This document shows positions 33,011 through 43,823 of a stretch of DNA of 64,000 bases, piece after piece (position 1 is the first letter of the stretch; each line of letters begins with the position of its first letter). A program made the position numbers and the translations under genes. The notes under the pieces are model-generated. The model saw nothing but the letters and a program-made list of their open reading frames with translations. It was not told the DNA's origin and searched no databases. The DNA comes from Cystobacter ferrugineus (GTDB taxonomy: Bacteria > Myxococcota > Myxococcia > Myxococcales > Myxococcaceae): assembly GCF_001887355.1 (NCBI RefSeq), contig NZ_MPIN01000007.1:332888-396887 (forward strand), in the 5' to 3' direction.

Positions 33011-35098
33011 CTAGAAGGTCGCCGTGGTGGAGACGTAGAAGGAGCGCCCGTCGGCGGGGTTGTAGAGGACGGCGTCGGCCTCGAAGTCCCGGTACCAGAC
33101 GGAGGAGGAGTAGCGGGCGTCGAGCAGGTTCTTCACCTGGACGGCCACCTGGAGCCAGGACGTCAGCTCGTAGGACAGATCCAGGTTGAGCGTCAGGTAG
33201 TCGCCGTACTGGCCGAGGGTGTTCTCCTTGTCCAGGTAGTAGTCGCCCTGCGCGTACATCCAGAGCGAGGTGCGCAGGGCGGGCAGGGGCCGGTAGTCCA
33301 CGCCCGCCTTGGCGCTGAAGTCCGGCACGTGATTCAACTCCTTGCCCTTGCGCTCGGGGAAGGCCGGCCCGGGCTCCACCTGCTCGGAGACATGGCGGCT
33401 GAAGGCCCCCCACACCAGGAGCGGCTCCAGCGGCTGGAGGGTGAGCTCCACATCGAAGCCCCGGCGCAACGTCTGGCCCAGGTTCTCCGAGTCACCCGAG
33501 TTGTCGAACTTGAGCTGCACCTCGTTGCTCGCGTGCTGCTGCCAGTAGGACACGCGCCCGGTGAGCCAGGAGAGCGGGTTGCTCTTGTAACCCACCTCCC
33601 AGCCGTCGTTGAGCGAGGGGGCCAGGCGCTCGGCCTGGGTCTGATAGGCGCCGATGCCCACTCCCGTCTGGAAGGTGCGGCCATAGTTGGCGTACAGGTT
33701 GTGGCCGTACAGTGGAGTGAAGACGGCGCTCAGCTTGGGCTGCCAGATGGGGCCGGAGTCGTTGATGCCGTACTCCTGCCCGGAGAGCCGGTCGCGTAAG
33801 CGGCCCGCCAGTCCGTCCACCCGCAAGCCGGCCACGAGCTTGAGCATGTCCAGGGGCCAGGCACGCGCCTGCACGTAGGTGCCGAAGGAGTGGAAGCCGA
33901 AGTCGTGATGGCGTACCGGGCCCCCGGTGCGCTCGCGCTCGCGGGTGCGGTAGCGCTGGTGGAGATTGTCCTGGAACTGGTAGTCCACGCCCCACTCGGC
34001 GGAGAAGCCCTGGAGGCCCAGCTCATCGGTGCGCAGCGTGAGCACGGAGATGGCGCCGTACTGCTTCTCGTTCTCGATGCGCTCCTGCTGGCTGGACTCG
34101 GAGCTCTGGCGTACCCAGCGGGTTCGCCGGAAGCCCTGCCCGTAGGCCTTGAGGGACCAGGAGAGTGACGAGGAGAAGTCGTGGTCCACGTGCAGGCTGG
34201 CGTGCAGGTTGCGCTGCGTGCCCCCGTCGCTGGTCGCGTAGTCCACCGAGGCGGTGGGGTCCAGGCGCGACTCGTCGAGCGTGAGGTAGCCGGGGGCCTG
34301 GGCCGCCAGGTTCATGCCCCGGAGGACGAGACCCACCCGCCAGCGCTCATCGAGCTCGAGGAACCACTTGCCGGAGGCGGCCAGCCGGTTCGTGTCCGAG
34401 TTCGCGCGGTAGCCGTTGGCGTGGCGGTACGCGGCGAAGTACGTCTGCGCCAGCCGTCCATCGTCGAACCCCGCCATGACCTGGGGCTCCAGCGTGACGA
34501 AGCTGCCGCCCAGCAGGCGCACCTTGCGCTCGTTGCCACTGCGCCGGGTGTGTACGTTGACGTTGCCGGCCACGTTGTTGAGGCCGTAGCGCGGATCATT
34601 CGTTCCCTTGACCACCTCCATGCGCTCGATCTCCATCGGGAAGACCGACTTGAGCTCGCTCACACCGATGTGCAGGTTGCTGGGAATGCCGTCGATGAGC
34701 AGCCGGGTGTGTGCCGTCTCCCCCTGGGTGCTGAATCCACGGATGCCCAGCTCGGAGCCGACGATGCCCTGGTTGTAGGTGTCCACGTAGACGGCCGGAG
34801 CACGTCGCAGCAGCTCCAGGGGCTCGTTGGCGTTCTCCTGCTCGAGCTGCTCCCGGCCCAGGATGTTGACGGAGGTGAGCACCTCGGCGCTGGAGAGCGG
34901 GCCCACACCCCGGCCCTGCACCTGGACGACCTCTCCCAGGGAGAGGGCCGTGTCCTCACTGCCCTCGGGCGGCGGCTCCTGGGCGGGCGTGGAGGAGGGC
35001 TGCTGGGGTGGAAGCGGCTCCGCTGGCTGGGACGCGGCGAGTGCCGGCCACGCCAGCAGCAGCGTGGCCACGACAGGGGATGGGGTTCTTCGCTTCAC
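33011..35098 (-). CDS. TonB-dependent outer-membrane receptor
   Basis: A 695-residue receptor. The GTG at 35098 gives VKRRTPSPVVATLLLAWPALAAS, a clean signal peptide, with AGGA nine bases upstream; upstream ATGs would bury it. After a Pro-rich segment the plug domain contains V-N-I-L-G-R-E-Q-L-E and S-E-L-G-I-R-G-F-S-T; the 22-stranded barrel ends in S-F-Y-V-S-T-T-A-T-F with terminal Phe. The family (related to FecA/iron or carbohydrate receptors) imports ferric chelates or vitamins. No iron-responsive site was recognised. Confidence 0.87.
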   Translation of the reverse strand: MKRRTPSPVVATLLLAWPALAASQPAEPLPPQQPSSTPAQEPPPEGSEDTALSLGEVVQVQGRGVGPLSSAEVLTSVNILGREQLEQENANEPLELLRRAPAVYVDTYNQGIVGSELGIRGFSTQGETAHTRLLIDGIPSNLHIGVSELKSVFPMEIERMEVVKGTNDPRYGLNNVAGNVNVHTRRSGNERKVRLLGGSFVTLEPQVMAGFDDGRLAQTYFAAYRHANGYRANSDTNRLAASGKWFLELDERWRVGLVLRGMNLAAQAPGYLTLDESRLDPTASVDYATSDGGTQRNLHASLHVDHDFSSSLSWSLKAYGQGFRRTRWVRQSSESSQQERIENEKQYGAISVLTLRTDELGLQGFSAEWGVDYQFQDNLHQRYRTRERERTGGPVRHHDFGFHSFGTYVQARAWPLDMLKLVAGLRVDGLAGRLRDRLSGQEYGINDSGPIWQPKLSAVFTPLYGHNLYANYGRTFQTGVGIGAYQTQAERLAPSLNDGWEVGYKSNPLSWLTGRVSYWQQHASNEVQLKFDNSGDSENLGQTLRRGFDVELTLQPLEPLLVWGAFSRHVSEQVEPGPAFPERKGKELNHVPDFSAKAGVDYRPLPALRTSLWMYAQGDYYLDKENTLGQYGDYLTLNLDLSYELTSWLQVAVQVKNLLDARYSSSVWYRDFEADAVLYNPADGRSFYVSTTATF

Positions 35099-35214
35099 GG
35101 ATGTCCTCGCGCGCCCTGGCTGGCGCGCGCGGAACCTAGGCCGGCGGATTTCTTCAATGCAATTACTTTTGTAGCCGGATTGCATCTAGCCAGAGGCCGC
35201 GGGCCCCGGGCGGC

Positions 35215-36123
35215 TCATCGCTGGCAGTAGCTCGGCATGGTGCTCGGCAGTCCGCCCGCGTAGGGCGACGGGACGGTGCCGAACGGGTGCGCCTGGAGGA
35301 ACTGCCAGACCGCCGCGCGCGCGTCCGTGGGGATGGTGTGACCCCTGCCGTGGTTGCACAGCATGGCGAACTGGGACTTGGACTTCAGATCGTTGTAGTA
35401 GTTCTGGCTCACCGTCTGGAAGTTGATGACGACCTGGTCGGACGAGCCTCCATGGAAGATCATGGCGGCGAACTTGTTCGTCGAATCCTGCGTCGGGATG
35501 GTGGAGGTCCTTCCACCCGAGTAGGTCGCCACGCTCGCGATGTAGCCAGAGCGGCGGTAGCTCATCTGCGTGGTGTTCAGGCCTCCCGCGCTCATGCCCA
35601 TGCTGTGGATGCGGCTCACATTGATGCCGATCTTCTGGATGGCACAGGCCAGGACCTCGTCCGCCACGCGGAAGTCATCGTCACGTGAGGTGGACGAGAC
35701 ATAGAACCAGGGGAAGGTGCCCGCGGCGGGATCGCGCGTCGGCGCCGCGACGATTCCACCCTGGGCCTTGATGGCTTCGATCTGCGTCGTGCCGATGCCC
35801 GTGGTGGCCTCCGTCGGTTGGCTGCCCGTGCCGTGCCAGTAGAAGACGAGCGGGCCATCCAATGTCTTGGCCGCGTCCGACATCCAGATGCGAACCGCGC
35901 GGGCCGGGATTCCCGCCGGCTGGAAGGTCAGCGTTCCGTCCTTGAACTCGGGACAGGGCCCGGTGGGCTTGGGCAGGAACGTGGGGGAGGGCTGGGCCAG
36001 ACTGGCGCTCGTGCCCACCAGCGTGCCGGAGGCACTGTCCTCCGCGCCGCTCCACGGGCCTCCTTCTTCACCGCCACATGCGGAAACGGTCACGATGAGC
36101 GCGGTGGCGAGAACTCTCTTCAT
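35215..36123 (-). CDS. PHB-depolymerase/feruloyl-esterase-like lipoprotein
   Basis: A 302-residue exported lipoprotein, with signal MKRVLATALIVTVSAC and lipobox ending at Cys15. The alpha/beta-hydrolase has the oxyanion strand F-Y-W-H-G-T-G, a nucleophile motif G-M-S-A-G-G and a late H-G-R-G-H-T histidine, as in polyhydroxybutyrate depolymerase/esterase D-type (CE1) enzymes. The AT-rich upstream region and the GH43/receptor genes nearby suggest scavenging of plant or storage polyesters. Substrate not determined. Confidence 0.78.
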   Translation of the reverse strand: MKRVLATALIVTVSACGGEEGGPWSGAEDSASGTLVGTSASLAQPSPTFLPKPTGPCPEFKDGTLTFQPAGIPARAVRIWMSDAAKTLDGPLVFYWHGTGSQPTEATTGIGTTQIEAIKAQGGIVAAPTRDPAAGTFPWFYVSSTSRDDDFRVADEVLACAIQKIGINVSRIHSMGMSAGGLNTTQMSYRRSGYIASVATYSGGRTSTIPTQDSTNKFAAMIFHGGSSDQVVINFQTVSQNYYNDLKSKSQFAMLCNHGRGHTIPTDARAAVWQFLQAHPFGTVPSPYAGGLPSTMPSYCQR

Positions 36124-36638
36124 GGCAGACAACCTCCGGGTAGGGCTGCGGTCAATGGGAAGACAGCATTTGAGCACCTCTCCATCCGAATAGAAAGCAA
36201 AACGCTATAAACGTAAAAATCGAGTAATCCATGTGTGGCGATGACGTGTCGCGTCTGTGATGTCATGCGTGGCCCGCTCATATCCTGGCCCATTCCACAT
36301 CGGGCAGCCGCCGTGAGGCGGCCCGGACGTGAGCCAGGATTGGGTGTAGAAGTGGTCGCTATGGCCCCACGGTTCCTGCACGTCCTCCAGCGGTGCGAGA
36401 CGCCCTCCGGGCCGGACACACGGGGCCTGGAGTGCAATGACCCCTCTGTGAGGGAGTTCCTCGCCCTGCTGACTCCCTGAGAGCGTGTCGAGCTGGGAGG
36501 GGGCGTGGTGCCCTCCTGGGAAGCTCTCCCTGCCTTGCCTGGAGTGGCTCCGGACATGGGCGCGAATCAGCGGACGGGCCGAAGTGCTTAGCGTGAACCT
36601 TGAACGGAGCGGCTCGCTCCACTTCAAGGAGAGCGACA
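36124..36638. other. intergenic region without a convincing gene
   Basis: About 515 bases. An AT-rich stretch near 36175-36230 lies upstream of the minus-strand esterase and may contain its promoter. A 39-codon frame at 36361-36480 lacks a clear ribosome-binding site, and I do not call it. Nothing else recognisable was seen. Confidence 0.4.
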
Positions 36639-38333
<1,695 letters not shown>

Positions 38334-38347
38334 GGAGAAGGTGAGAA

Positions 38348-38372
38348 GGGGGCCTTGTCGTGGGAGGCCCCC
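38348..38372 (+). terminator. rho-independent-type hairpin after hflX
   Basis: GGGGGCCT at 38348-38355 pairs with AGGCCCCC at 38365-38372 across a nine-base loop, starting 14 bases after the hflX stop. TCCTT follows, a weak T tract. Confidence 0.6.
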
Positions 38373-38436
38373 TCCTTGCCGCCCCACATGATGGCTGTGT
38401 AGGGTCCCGTCTCCCAGTGAACAGAAGGGGGTTGGG

Positions 38437-39255
38437 ATGAAGCTCGTATCGAGCAGTGCCATTGTGACAGGGGCGGCGCAGGGAATCGGGTTGGCGATCG
38501 CCGCGCGTCTCATGCGGGACGGGGCCAATGTCCTGCTCTTCGGCCGTACCCGGGAGAAGGTGGAGGCCGCCGCCGAGGAACTCAATCGGACGCTGGAGGG
38601 GCGTGCGCGGGCCGTGCCCTTCGTGGGGGACGTGGTCCAGGCCGCGGACGTGTCCCGGGCGATCGAGACGGCCACGCGTGAGCTCGGTCTGCCGGGCATC
38701 CTGGTGAACAACGCCGGCACGGGCGCCCTCTCTCCGATCATCGACATGGCGGAGGAGGACTTCGACCGGATCCTGGCCATCAACCTCAAGGGGCCGTTCC
38801 TCTTCACCAAGGCCCTGGGGCGGGCGCTCGTGGACGCGAAGCAGCCCGGCTCCATCGTCAACATCTCGTCGTTGAACCAGACGAACGTGACGGATGGGCT
38901 CGCCCACTACTGCGCCTCCAAGGCGGGGCTCGCCAACTTCACGAAGGTCACGGCCTCGGAGCTGGGCCGCTACGGCATCCGGGCCAACATCGTCGCGCCG
39001 GGTGTCATCCGCACGCCCCTGGCCGAGGGGGCCGGTCTGCAGTCGGAGGCCATGACCCGGGCGTTCCTCGAGCGGACGCCGCTCGGCAAGGCGATTGGCG
39101 AGCCGGAGGACGTGGCCAAGGTGGTGTCGTTCTTGTGCAGTGATCTCGCGTCGTGGGTCACCGGTGAGACCATCGCCGTCGACGGGGGCAACCACATCCG
39201 CGGAGTCCACAGCTACCTGGACACGCTGGGCATCACCAGCCCCAAGGTGGGCTGA
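38437..39255 (+). CDS. SDR family oxidoreductase (FabG/glucose-1-dehydrogenase-like)
   Basis: A 272-residue classical short-chain dehydrogenase. T-G-A-A-Q-G-I-G is the cofactor loop; N-N-A-G, an active-site serine in N-I-S-S-L-N and Y-C-A-S-K (YxxxK) follow, and T-G-E-T-I-A-V-D-G-G ends the domain. Arg in F-G-R-T after beta-2 suggests NADP preference. Substrate unknown. A 23-residue C-terminal extension lies beyond the usual end. Seems monocistronic, with its own GGGGGTTGGG leader. Confidence 0.88.
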   Translation: MKLVSSSAIVTGAAQGIGLAIAARLMRDGANVLLFGRTREKVEAAAEELNRTLEGRARAVPFVGDVVQAADVSRAIETATRELGLPGILVNNAGTGALSPIIDMAEEDFDRILAINLKGPFLFTKALGRALVDAKQPGSIVNISSLNQTNVTDGLAHYCASKAGLANFTKVTASELGRYGIRANIVAPGVIRTPLAEGAGLQSEAMTRAFLERTPLGKAIGEPEDVAKVVSFLCSDLASWVTGETIAVDGGNHIRGVHSYLDTLGITSPKVG

Positions 39256-39280
39256 GGCGCGTTCTCTCCTGGGGTGCCGC

Positions 39281-40645
39281 ATGCTGCTGATTCGGACGAT
39301 GTGGACAGGGGTCCTGGTGGCCTCGCTGGTCACGGCCGCGGCCCGGGCGGAGGGTTCGTCTCCGGCGCCCCTCCCCGAGTCCACCCAGGAGCCCGCCGAG
39401 GAGTTGACGCCCACGCCCCCTCCGCCGCGCACGGGCTGGGGGGTCCAGGGCCTGCCGCTCATCAACTACAACAGCGACGAGGGCCTGGGGTACGGCGCGC
39501 GGCTGCTGGTGGTGGACTCGGGCGACGGCACGATCCGGCCCTACCGCTACGCCTTCATGGCGCAGTTCTTCCAGACGACGGTGGGGGTGGCCATCCACCG
39601 CTTCGCCCTGGATGCGCCCCGCTTCCTGGACTCGCCCTGGCGGGTGGTCCTGGATGTGGCGCTGCTCGACGATCGCTTCTCGCCGTACTACGGCCCGCCC
39701 GAGGACACGCGCTACGTGCCCTCCTTCGGCATCTGCGACGACCGCGACGCGCTGAAGTCCAACCCCAATGTCTGCCCGGGCAACCCGGACTTCCGCGGCG
39801 CGCGCTACTACACCTTCGATCAACGCACCTTCCCGAGCATCATGCTCAACCTGCGCCGCTCGCTCAGTGGCCCCTGGCAGGTGGCGGCTGGCTACCGGTT
39901 CCGCCTCACCACGTTGCGCACCCGCTACGCCGCGGATGACCTGGGACAGGCGCGGGACTCGCTCCTGGAAGAGGACGTGCGGGCCGGACGCATCTCCGGC
40001 TTGACGGTCGACCACCTGGACGGGGTGAGTACCTTCCGCACGGCCGAGGTGACGGCGAGCCTGCTGCTGGACCTGCGCGACAACGAGCCCGCCCCCGTGC
40101 GGGGCATGTTCCACGAGCTCGCGGTGCGTGGAGCCGCGGGCGTGACGGGGAGTGCCTTCGATTACTTCGGTGTCACGGCCAGCCTGCGCTTCTACCACCC
40201 GCTGGGCACGGACCGGTTGGTGGCCGCCTTGCGGATCCTCGCGGACGTGATGGGCGGCGATGTGCCGTTTCCGCAGCTCACGTCCTTTGGCGGCGTGGAG
40301 TGGCGCGAAACCATGAGTGGCATCGGCGGCGTGAGCACCGCGCGCGGCATCCTCAAGAACCGGCTGCGCGGACAGGTGAAGGCGCTGGCCAACGGGGAGC
40401 TGCGCTGGAAGTTCCTCTCGGTCGCACCGTGGAATCAGCACCTGGACTTCACCCTGCTGGCCTTCATGGACATGGGCCAGGCGTGGGCGGACCTGGACTC
40501 CCTGGACGCCCGGGCCCCGAGCTACTCGGGTGGTGGTGGCCTGCGCATCGCGTGGGAGGACAACTTCATCGTCCGGCTCGATTACGGCGTGAGCCCCCAG
40601 GACGGCACCACCGGCTTCTACCTGGACTTCAACCACGTTTTCTGA
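39281..40645 (+). CDS. outer-membrane barrel of the Omp85/BamA (surface antigen D15) type
   Basis: A 454-residue protein with signal peptide (MLLIRTMWTGVLVASLVTAAARA) and a short Pro/Glu linker instead of POTRA domains. The rest is a 16-strand-type barrel: G-L-G-Y-G near the first strand, S-F-G-G-V-E-W-R-E-T in the conserved loop-6-like region with R-G-I, and a C-terminal strand ending in Phe (Y-L-D-F-N-H-V-F), the BAM signal. Such single-barrel Omp85 proteins act in transport or patatin-like systems; the client is unknown. It precedes the M20 peptidase by 14 bases and is probably in an operon with it. Confidence 0.75.
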   Translation: MLLIRTMWTGVLVASLVTAAARAEGSSPAPLPESTQEPAEELTPTPPPPRTGWGVQGLPLINYNSDEGLGYGARLLVVDSGDGTIRPYRYAFMAQFFQTTVGVAIHRFALDAPRFLDSPWRVVLDVALLDDRFSPYYGPPEDTRYVPSFGICDDRDALKSNPNVCPGNPDFRGARYYTFDQRTFPSIMLNLRRSLSGPWQVAAGYRFRLTTLRTRYAADDLGQARDSLLEEDVRAGRISGLTVDHLDGVSTFRTAEVTASLLLDLRDNEPAPVRGMFHELAVRGAAGVTGSAFDYFGVTASLRFYHPLGTDRLVAALRILADVMGGDVPFPQLTSFGGVEWRETMSGIGGVSTARGILKNRLRGQVKALANGELRWKFLSVAPWNQHLDFTLLAFMDMGQAWADLDSLDARAPSYSGGGGLRIAWEDNFIVRLDYGVSPQDGTTGFYLDFNHVF

Positions 40646-40659
40646 AGGGGAGGGCGGTG

Positions 40660-42135
40660 ATGAGGAGCCTGGCGAGGATCGGCCTTGGCGCCGGTGGTGC
40701 ACTGGTGTTGTTGGCCGCGGTGATAGGAGTTCGCACGGCGAGGCTCGAGGCCCCTGCCGCGGCGGCCCTGGACGGGGGCCCGCTGGCCGCGCCCGTCACG
40801 GTGGATGTGGACGCGGCCGCCCAGCGCCTGTCCCAGGCCATCCGCTTCCGCACCGTCAGCCACCAGGACAAGGCCGAGGATCAACCCGCCGAGTGGGATC
40901 GGCTCCATGCCTGGCTCGTGAGCGCCTATCCCGCCGCGCACGCCGCCATGACGCGCGAGGTGATCTCCGGCCATACGCTCATCTACACCTGGAAGGGCTC
41001 CGATCCCACGCTGGCCCCCATCGTCCTCATGGCCCACCAGGACGTGGTGCCGGTGACCTCTGGCACCGAGAAGGACTGGCGCCATCCGCCCTTCGACGGC
41101 GTGGTCGCCGAGGGCGCCGTCTGGGGTCGCGGGGCGATTGACGACAAGGGCTCGTTGATCACCCTGTTCGAGGGCGCCGAGCTGCTCGCCACCCAGGGCT
41201 TCACGCCTCGCCGCACGGTGCTCATCGTCTCCAGCCACGACGAGGAGGCGCGCGGCCAGGGCGCTCCCGCGGCGGCGGAGTGGATGAAGGCTCGCGGGCT
41301 CAAGGCCGAGTTCGTGCTCGACGAAGGCATGGCGGTGATCTCGGACAATCCGATCACCGGTGGCGCGGTCGTCCTGATTGGCATCGCCGAGAAGGGTTAC
41401 GGGACGTTGAACGTCGTGGCCCGGGCACTCGGGGGCCACTCGTCCTCTCCGCCCAAGGACGCCGGGGGCGCCGTCCTCCTGTCCAGGGCCGTCGTCGCGA
41501 TCGCCGAGCACCCCTTTCCCTTGGAGTTCAAGGGGCCGGGAGCGGCCCTGCTGGAGACGCTCGCGCCCTCGGGGCCCTGGGCGCTGCGCATGGCCGTGGC
41601 CAACCGTTGGTTGTTCGAGCCGCTCATCATCCAGCAGGTCGCGGCCACCCCCACGGGCGCGGCCCTGCTGCACACCACCATCGCGCCCACCATGTTGAGG
41701 GGCAGCCCCAAGGAGAACGTGCTGCCGCAGGACGCCACGGCGTGGATCAACTACCGCATCGCGCCCGGTGACACCTCGGACAAGGTCCTGGCCCACGCCC
41801 GCGCGGCCGTGGGCGATCTGCCCGTGGAGCTCTCCTGGGAGAAGACTCCGGATGAGCCCACCCCCATCTCCTCGACGCGCTCGCGCGGGTGGAACGTGCT
41901 GGCCGCGCTCGCCGGGGAGATGAGCCGGGCACCCGTGTCACCCGGGCTGGTCACCGCGGCGACCGACAGCCGCTCCCTGCAGTCGGTGGCCACGGACGTC
42001 TACCGCTTCCAGCCGATGAACCTCTCGCTCTCCAGCCTCCAGATGATTCATGGGACGAACGAGCACCTGACGCTCGAGAACCTGGAGTTCGCCGTGCAGT
42101 TCTACGCGCGTTTGATCGCGACCGCGGCCCGCTGA
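40660..42135 (+). CDS. M20 family metallopeptidase (carboxypeptidase S/CPS1-like)
   Basis: A 491-residue zinc peptidase with an N-terminal membrane anchor (MRSLARIGLGAGGALVLLAAV). Metal ligands and catalytic residues follow the M20 order: A-H-Q-D-V-V-P, G-R-G-A-I-D-D-K-G (bridging Asp), H-D-E-E (base Glu and ligand Glu) and a late H-G-T-N-E-H. The insertion/dimerisation domain contains G-G-H-S-S-S-P-P. The ATG at 40660 follows a GGGGAGGG ribosome-binding site. It is likely membrane-anchored, facing the periplasm, trimming peptides or N-acyl amino acids. Confidence 0.88.
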   Translation: MRSLARIGLGAGGALVLLAAVIGVRTARLEAPAAAALDGGPLAAPVTVDVDAAAQRLSQAIRFRTVSHQDKAEDQPAEWDRLHAWLVSAYPAAHAAMTREVISGHTLIYTWKGSDPTLAPIVLMAHQDVVPVTSGTEKDWRHPPFDGVVAEGAVWGRGAIDDKGSLITLFEGAELLATQGFTPRRTVLIVSSHDEEARGQGAPAAAEWMKARGLKAEFVLDEGMAVISDNPITGGAVVLIGIAEKGYGTLNVVARALGGHSSSPPKDAGGAVLLSRAVVAIAEHPFPLEFKGPGAALLETLAPSGPWALRMAVANRWLFEPLIIQQVAATPTGAALLHTTIAPTMLRGSPKENVLPQDATAWINYRIAPGDTSDKVLAHARAAVGDLPVELSWEKTPDEPTPISSTRSRGWNVLAALAGEMSRAPVSPGLVTAATDSRSLQSVATDVYRFQPMNLSLSSLQMIHGTNEHLTLENLEFAVQFYARLIATAAR

Positions 42136-42161
42136 GACGGGAGGTGGGGTGAGGCCCTCGC

Positions 42162-43736
42162 CTACCGGACGTCACGCGGCCGCAGGCGCGGCGGAAGGTG
42201 CGGTGCGAACTCCTCGAATCGAGGCTCCACCCGGATCGGGGCGCGCTTCATTCCGGTGACACCCGCCCAGCGGAGCACGGTGCTGAAGGCCTCCGAGTAC
42301 TGTTCATCGGGAAGTCTGCTGATGTTGCTCGAGTGGTTTCCGCCCGGCACCATGTACAGGTAGGAGTCCCTGGCGCCTCCCAGCGAGTAGGCCGCCGCGG
42401 TCCACGGATCGAACTCACCGTAGATGAACATCAACCGCTCGCCCTGCGTGGACACCCAGTCCTGGATGTCCTGCATGGCCTCGTCACGGAAAGGCGCCAG
42501 GGGGACGCCAGGCGGCGCATGCACCAGCGAGTTGTTTGTCCCCGGGAAGTGGATGAGGTCTCCCAGGAAAGCCTCGTGCGACTGGGGCCAGCCCAATTCC
42601 ACCGCCGCCTGGTAGAAGTAGGGGGCGTAGTAGGAGAGGCTGCCGATGCCCGTATCGGCCAACGAGGACAGGCCCACCTGCTGGCTCAGCGTCGTCAGCA
42701 GTTCGTCGATGGTCGCCTCGGGCCCCGGGAACTGGTCGCAGTTTTCTGGTTTGTCATACTGCCAGAACGCGAAGTAGGTATCGATGACGGCATGCTCCAG
42801 CGCCTTCTCGAAGCCGAGTTGCTCGTACGTCAACTTGTTAATCTGTGCGAATTCGCGCCATAGCTGCACCATCTCCTCGCGCCGCTCGAGCACCGTCCTC
42901 TGGAAGGTGTGGATGCGCTCGCGGCACTCCGCGAGGGCGGGGCCTCCGAGCGTGTCCTGGAAGGCGGGGAAGCGCGCGTCGTCCCGGTGCGCGAGGGGCG
43001 CCACATAGGCCACCGTCGCGTCCACGTCCTGTGGGTAGAAGCGCCGGAAGAACACCACCGTTTCGCCGCCCTTGCTGGCCCCCGTGGACAGCCAACGAGC
43101 GCTGTAGATGGGCTTGAAGGCCTGGACGATGCGGTGGAAGTCCGCGGCGGACTGCTTGACGGTCAGCAGGCTCCAGTCCGCTGGCTCCGGGCGACTCGGT
43201 GGGAAGAAGCGGTGCTCGATGGAGAGCTGGTTGGCGCCCAGGAACAGCGTCAGCTCACTCCGGCTCACTCTCGTGGAGACATAGTAGCCGCTGGCGTAGA
43301 GGACCATGGGGGCCGTGTCCGACGTGTGCAGCAGGGTGATGCGCTGTTTGAAGCGCTGGCACTCCGGGCGGGAATGATCGGCCGGCTGGTCGTACTCCAT
43401 GACGAAGAAGCGATGGCCGTTGGGCACTGGCGACCCATTGGGGTTCTCCTGCACGGTGAGCCCGGGGATGGCGCGCAGCCGGTCCAGGATGTCCGCCGTC
43501 GGATCCTCGATGAGGGCCTGGTTCACCGGTGCCGCGGCGCGCGTCAACGCCGAGCCGGTGCCACACAGAGGAGACGTCGTGCCTCCATCCGTTTCGCTGG
43601 TGCCGGCGTCCGGCGGGGTCGTGCCGGCATCTTCGACCTGGGTTCCAGCATCCGGGGAGGGGGAGGGTTTATCGCCGCATGCCGTATGGACGAGCAACGA
43701 CACGAGGAGGGCGGGAAGGAAAGGCGAGTGTCTCAT
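42162..43736 (-). CDS. S28 family serine peptidase, secreted lipoprotein
   Basis: A 524-residue exported peptidase. Signal MRHSPFLPALLVSLLVHTAC with lipobox Cys20 is followed by a D-A-G-T repeat linker (about 28-57). The S28 alpha/beta-hydrolase core (prolyl carboxypeptidase/DPP7-like) has E-H-R-F-F near the start, nucleophile serine in G-A-S-K-G-G, and late D (G-E-F-D-P-W) and H (P-G-G-N-H-S-S) residues of the triad. It should cleave proline-containing peptides outside the cell, consistent with predatory protein degradation. Confidence 0.85.
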   Translation of the reverse strand: MRHSPFLPALLVSLLVHTACGDKPSPSPDAGTQVEDAGTTPPDAGTSETDGGTTSPLCGTGSALTRAAAPVNQALIEDPTADILDRLRAIPGLTVQENPNGSPVPNGHRFFVMEYDQPADHSRPECQRFKQRITLLHTSDTAPMVLYASGYYVSTRVSRSELTLFLGANQLSIEHRFFPPSRPEPADWSLLTVKQSAADFHRIVQAFKPIYSARWLSTGASKGGETVVFFRRFYPQDVDATVAYVAPLAHRDDARFPAFQDTLGGPALAECRERIHTFQRTVLERREEMVQLWREFAQINKLTYEQLGFEKALEHAVIDTYFAFWQYDKPENCDQFPGPEATIDELLTTLSQQVGLSSLADTGIGSLSYYAPYFYQAAVELGWPQSHEAFLGDLIHFPGTNNSLVHAPPGVPLAPFRDEAMQDIQDWVSTQGERLMFIYGEFDPWTAAAYSLGGARDSYLYMVPGGNHSSNISRLPDEQYSEAFSTVLRWAGVTGMKRAPIRVEPRFEEFAPHLPPRLRPRDVR

Positions 43737-43823
43737 GGAGTTTGGCGCGATGGGGCCTGCCCGTTCGTTGGGCGGCGCGGCGGGTGAGGTTACAGCAGAA
43801 GCCGTCAGTTCCGCGCGCGCACC

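Noticed and set aside
36361-36480. 39-codon plus-strand frame upstream of hflX
   Set aside because: No ribosome-binding site, no recognisable motif, and coding bias indistinguishable from random high-GC sequence.
38340-38400. hflX downstream hairpin considered as an attenuator for the next SDR gene
   Set aside because: It follows directly after the hflX stop and has a terminator shape; the SDR gene has its own leader and no alternative pairing was seen.
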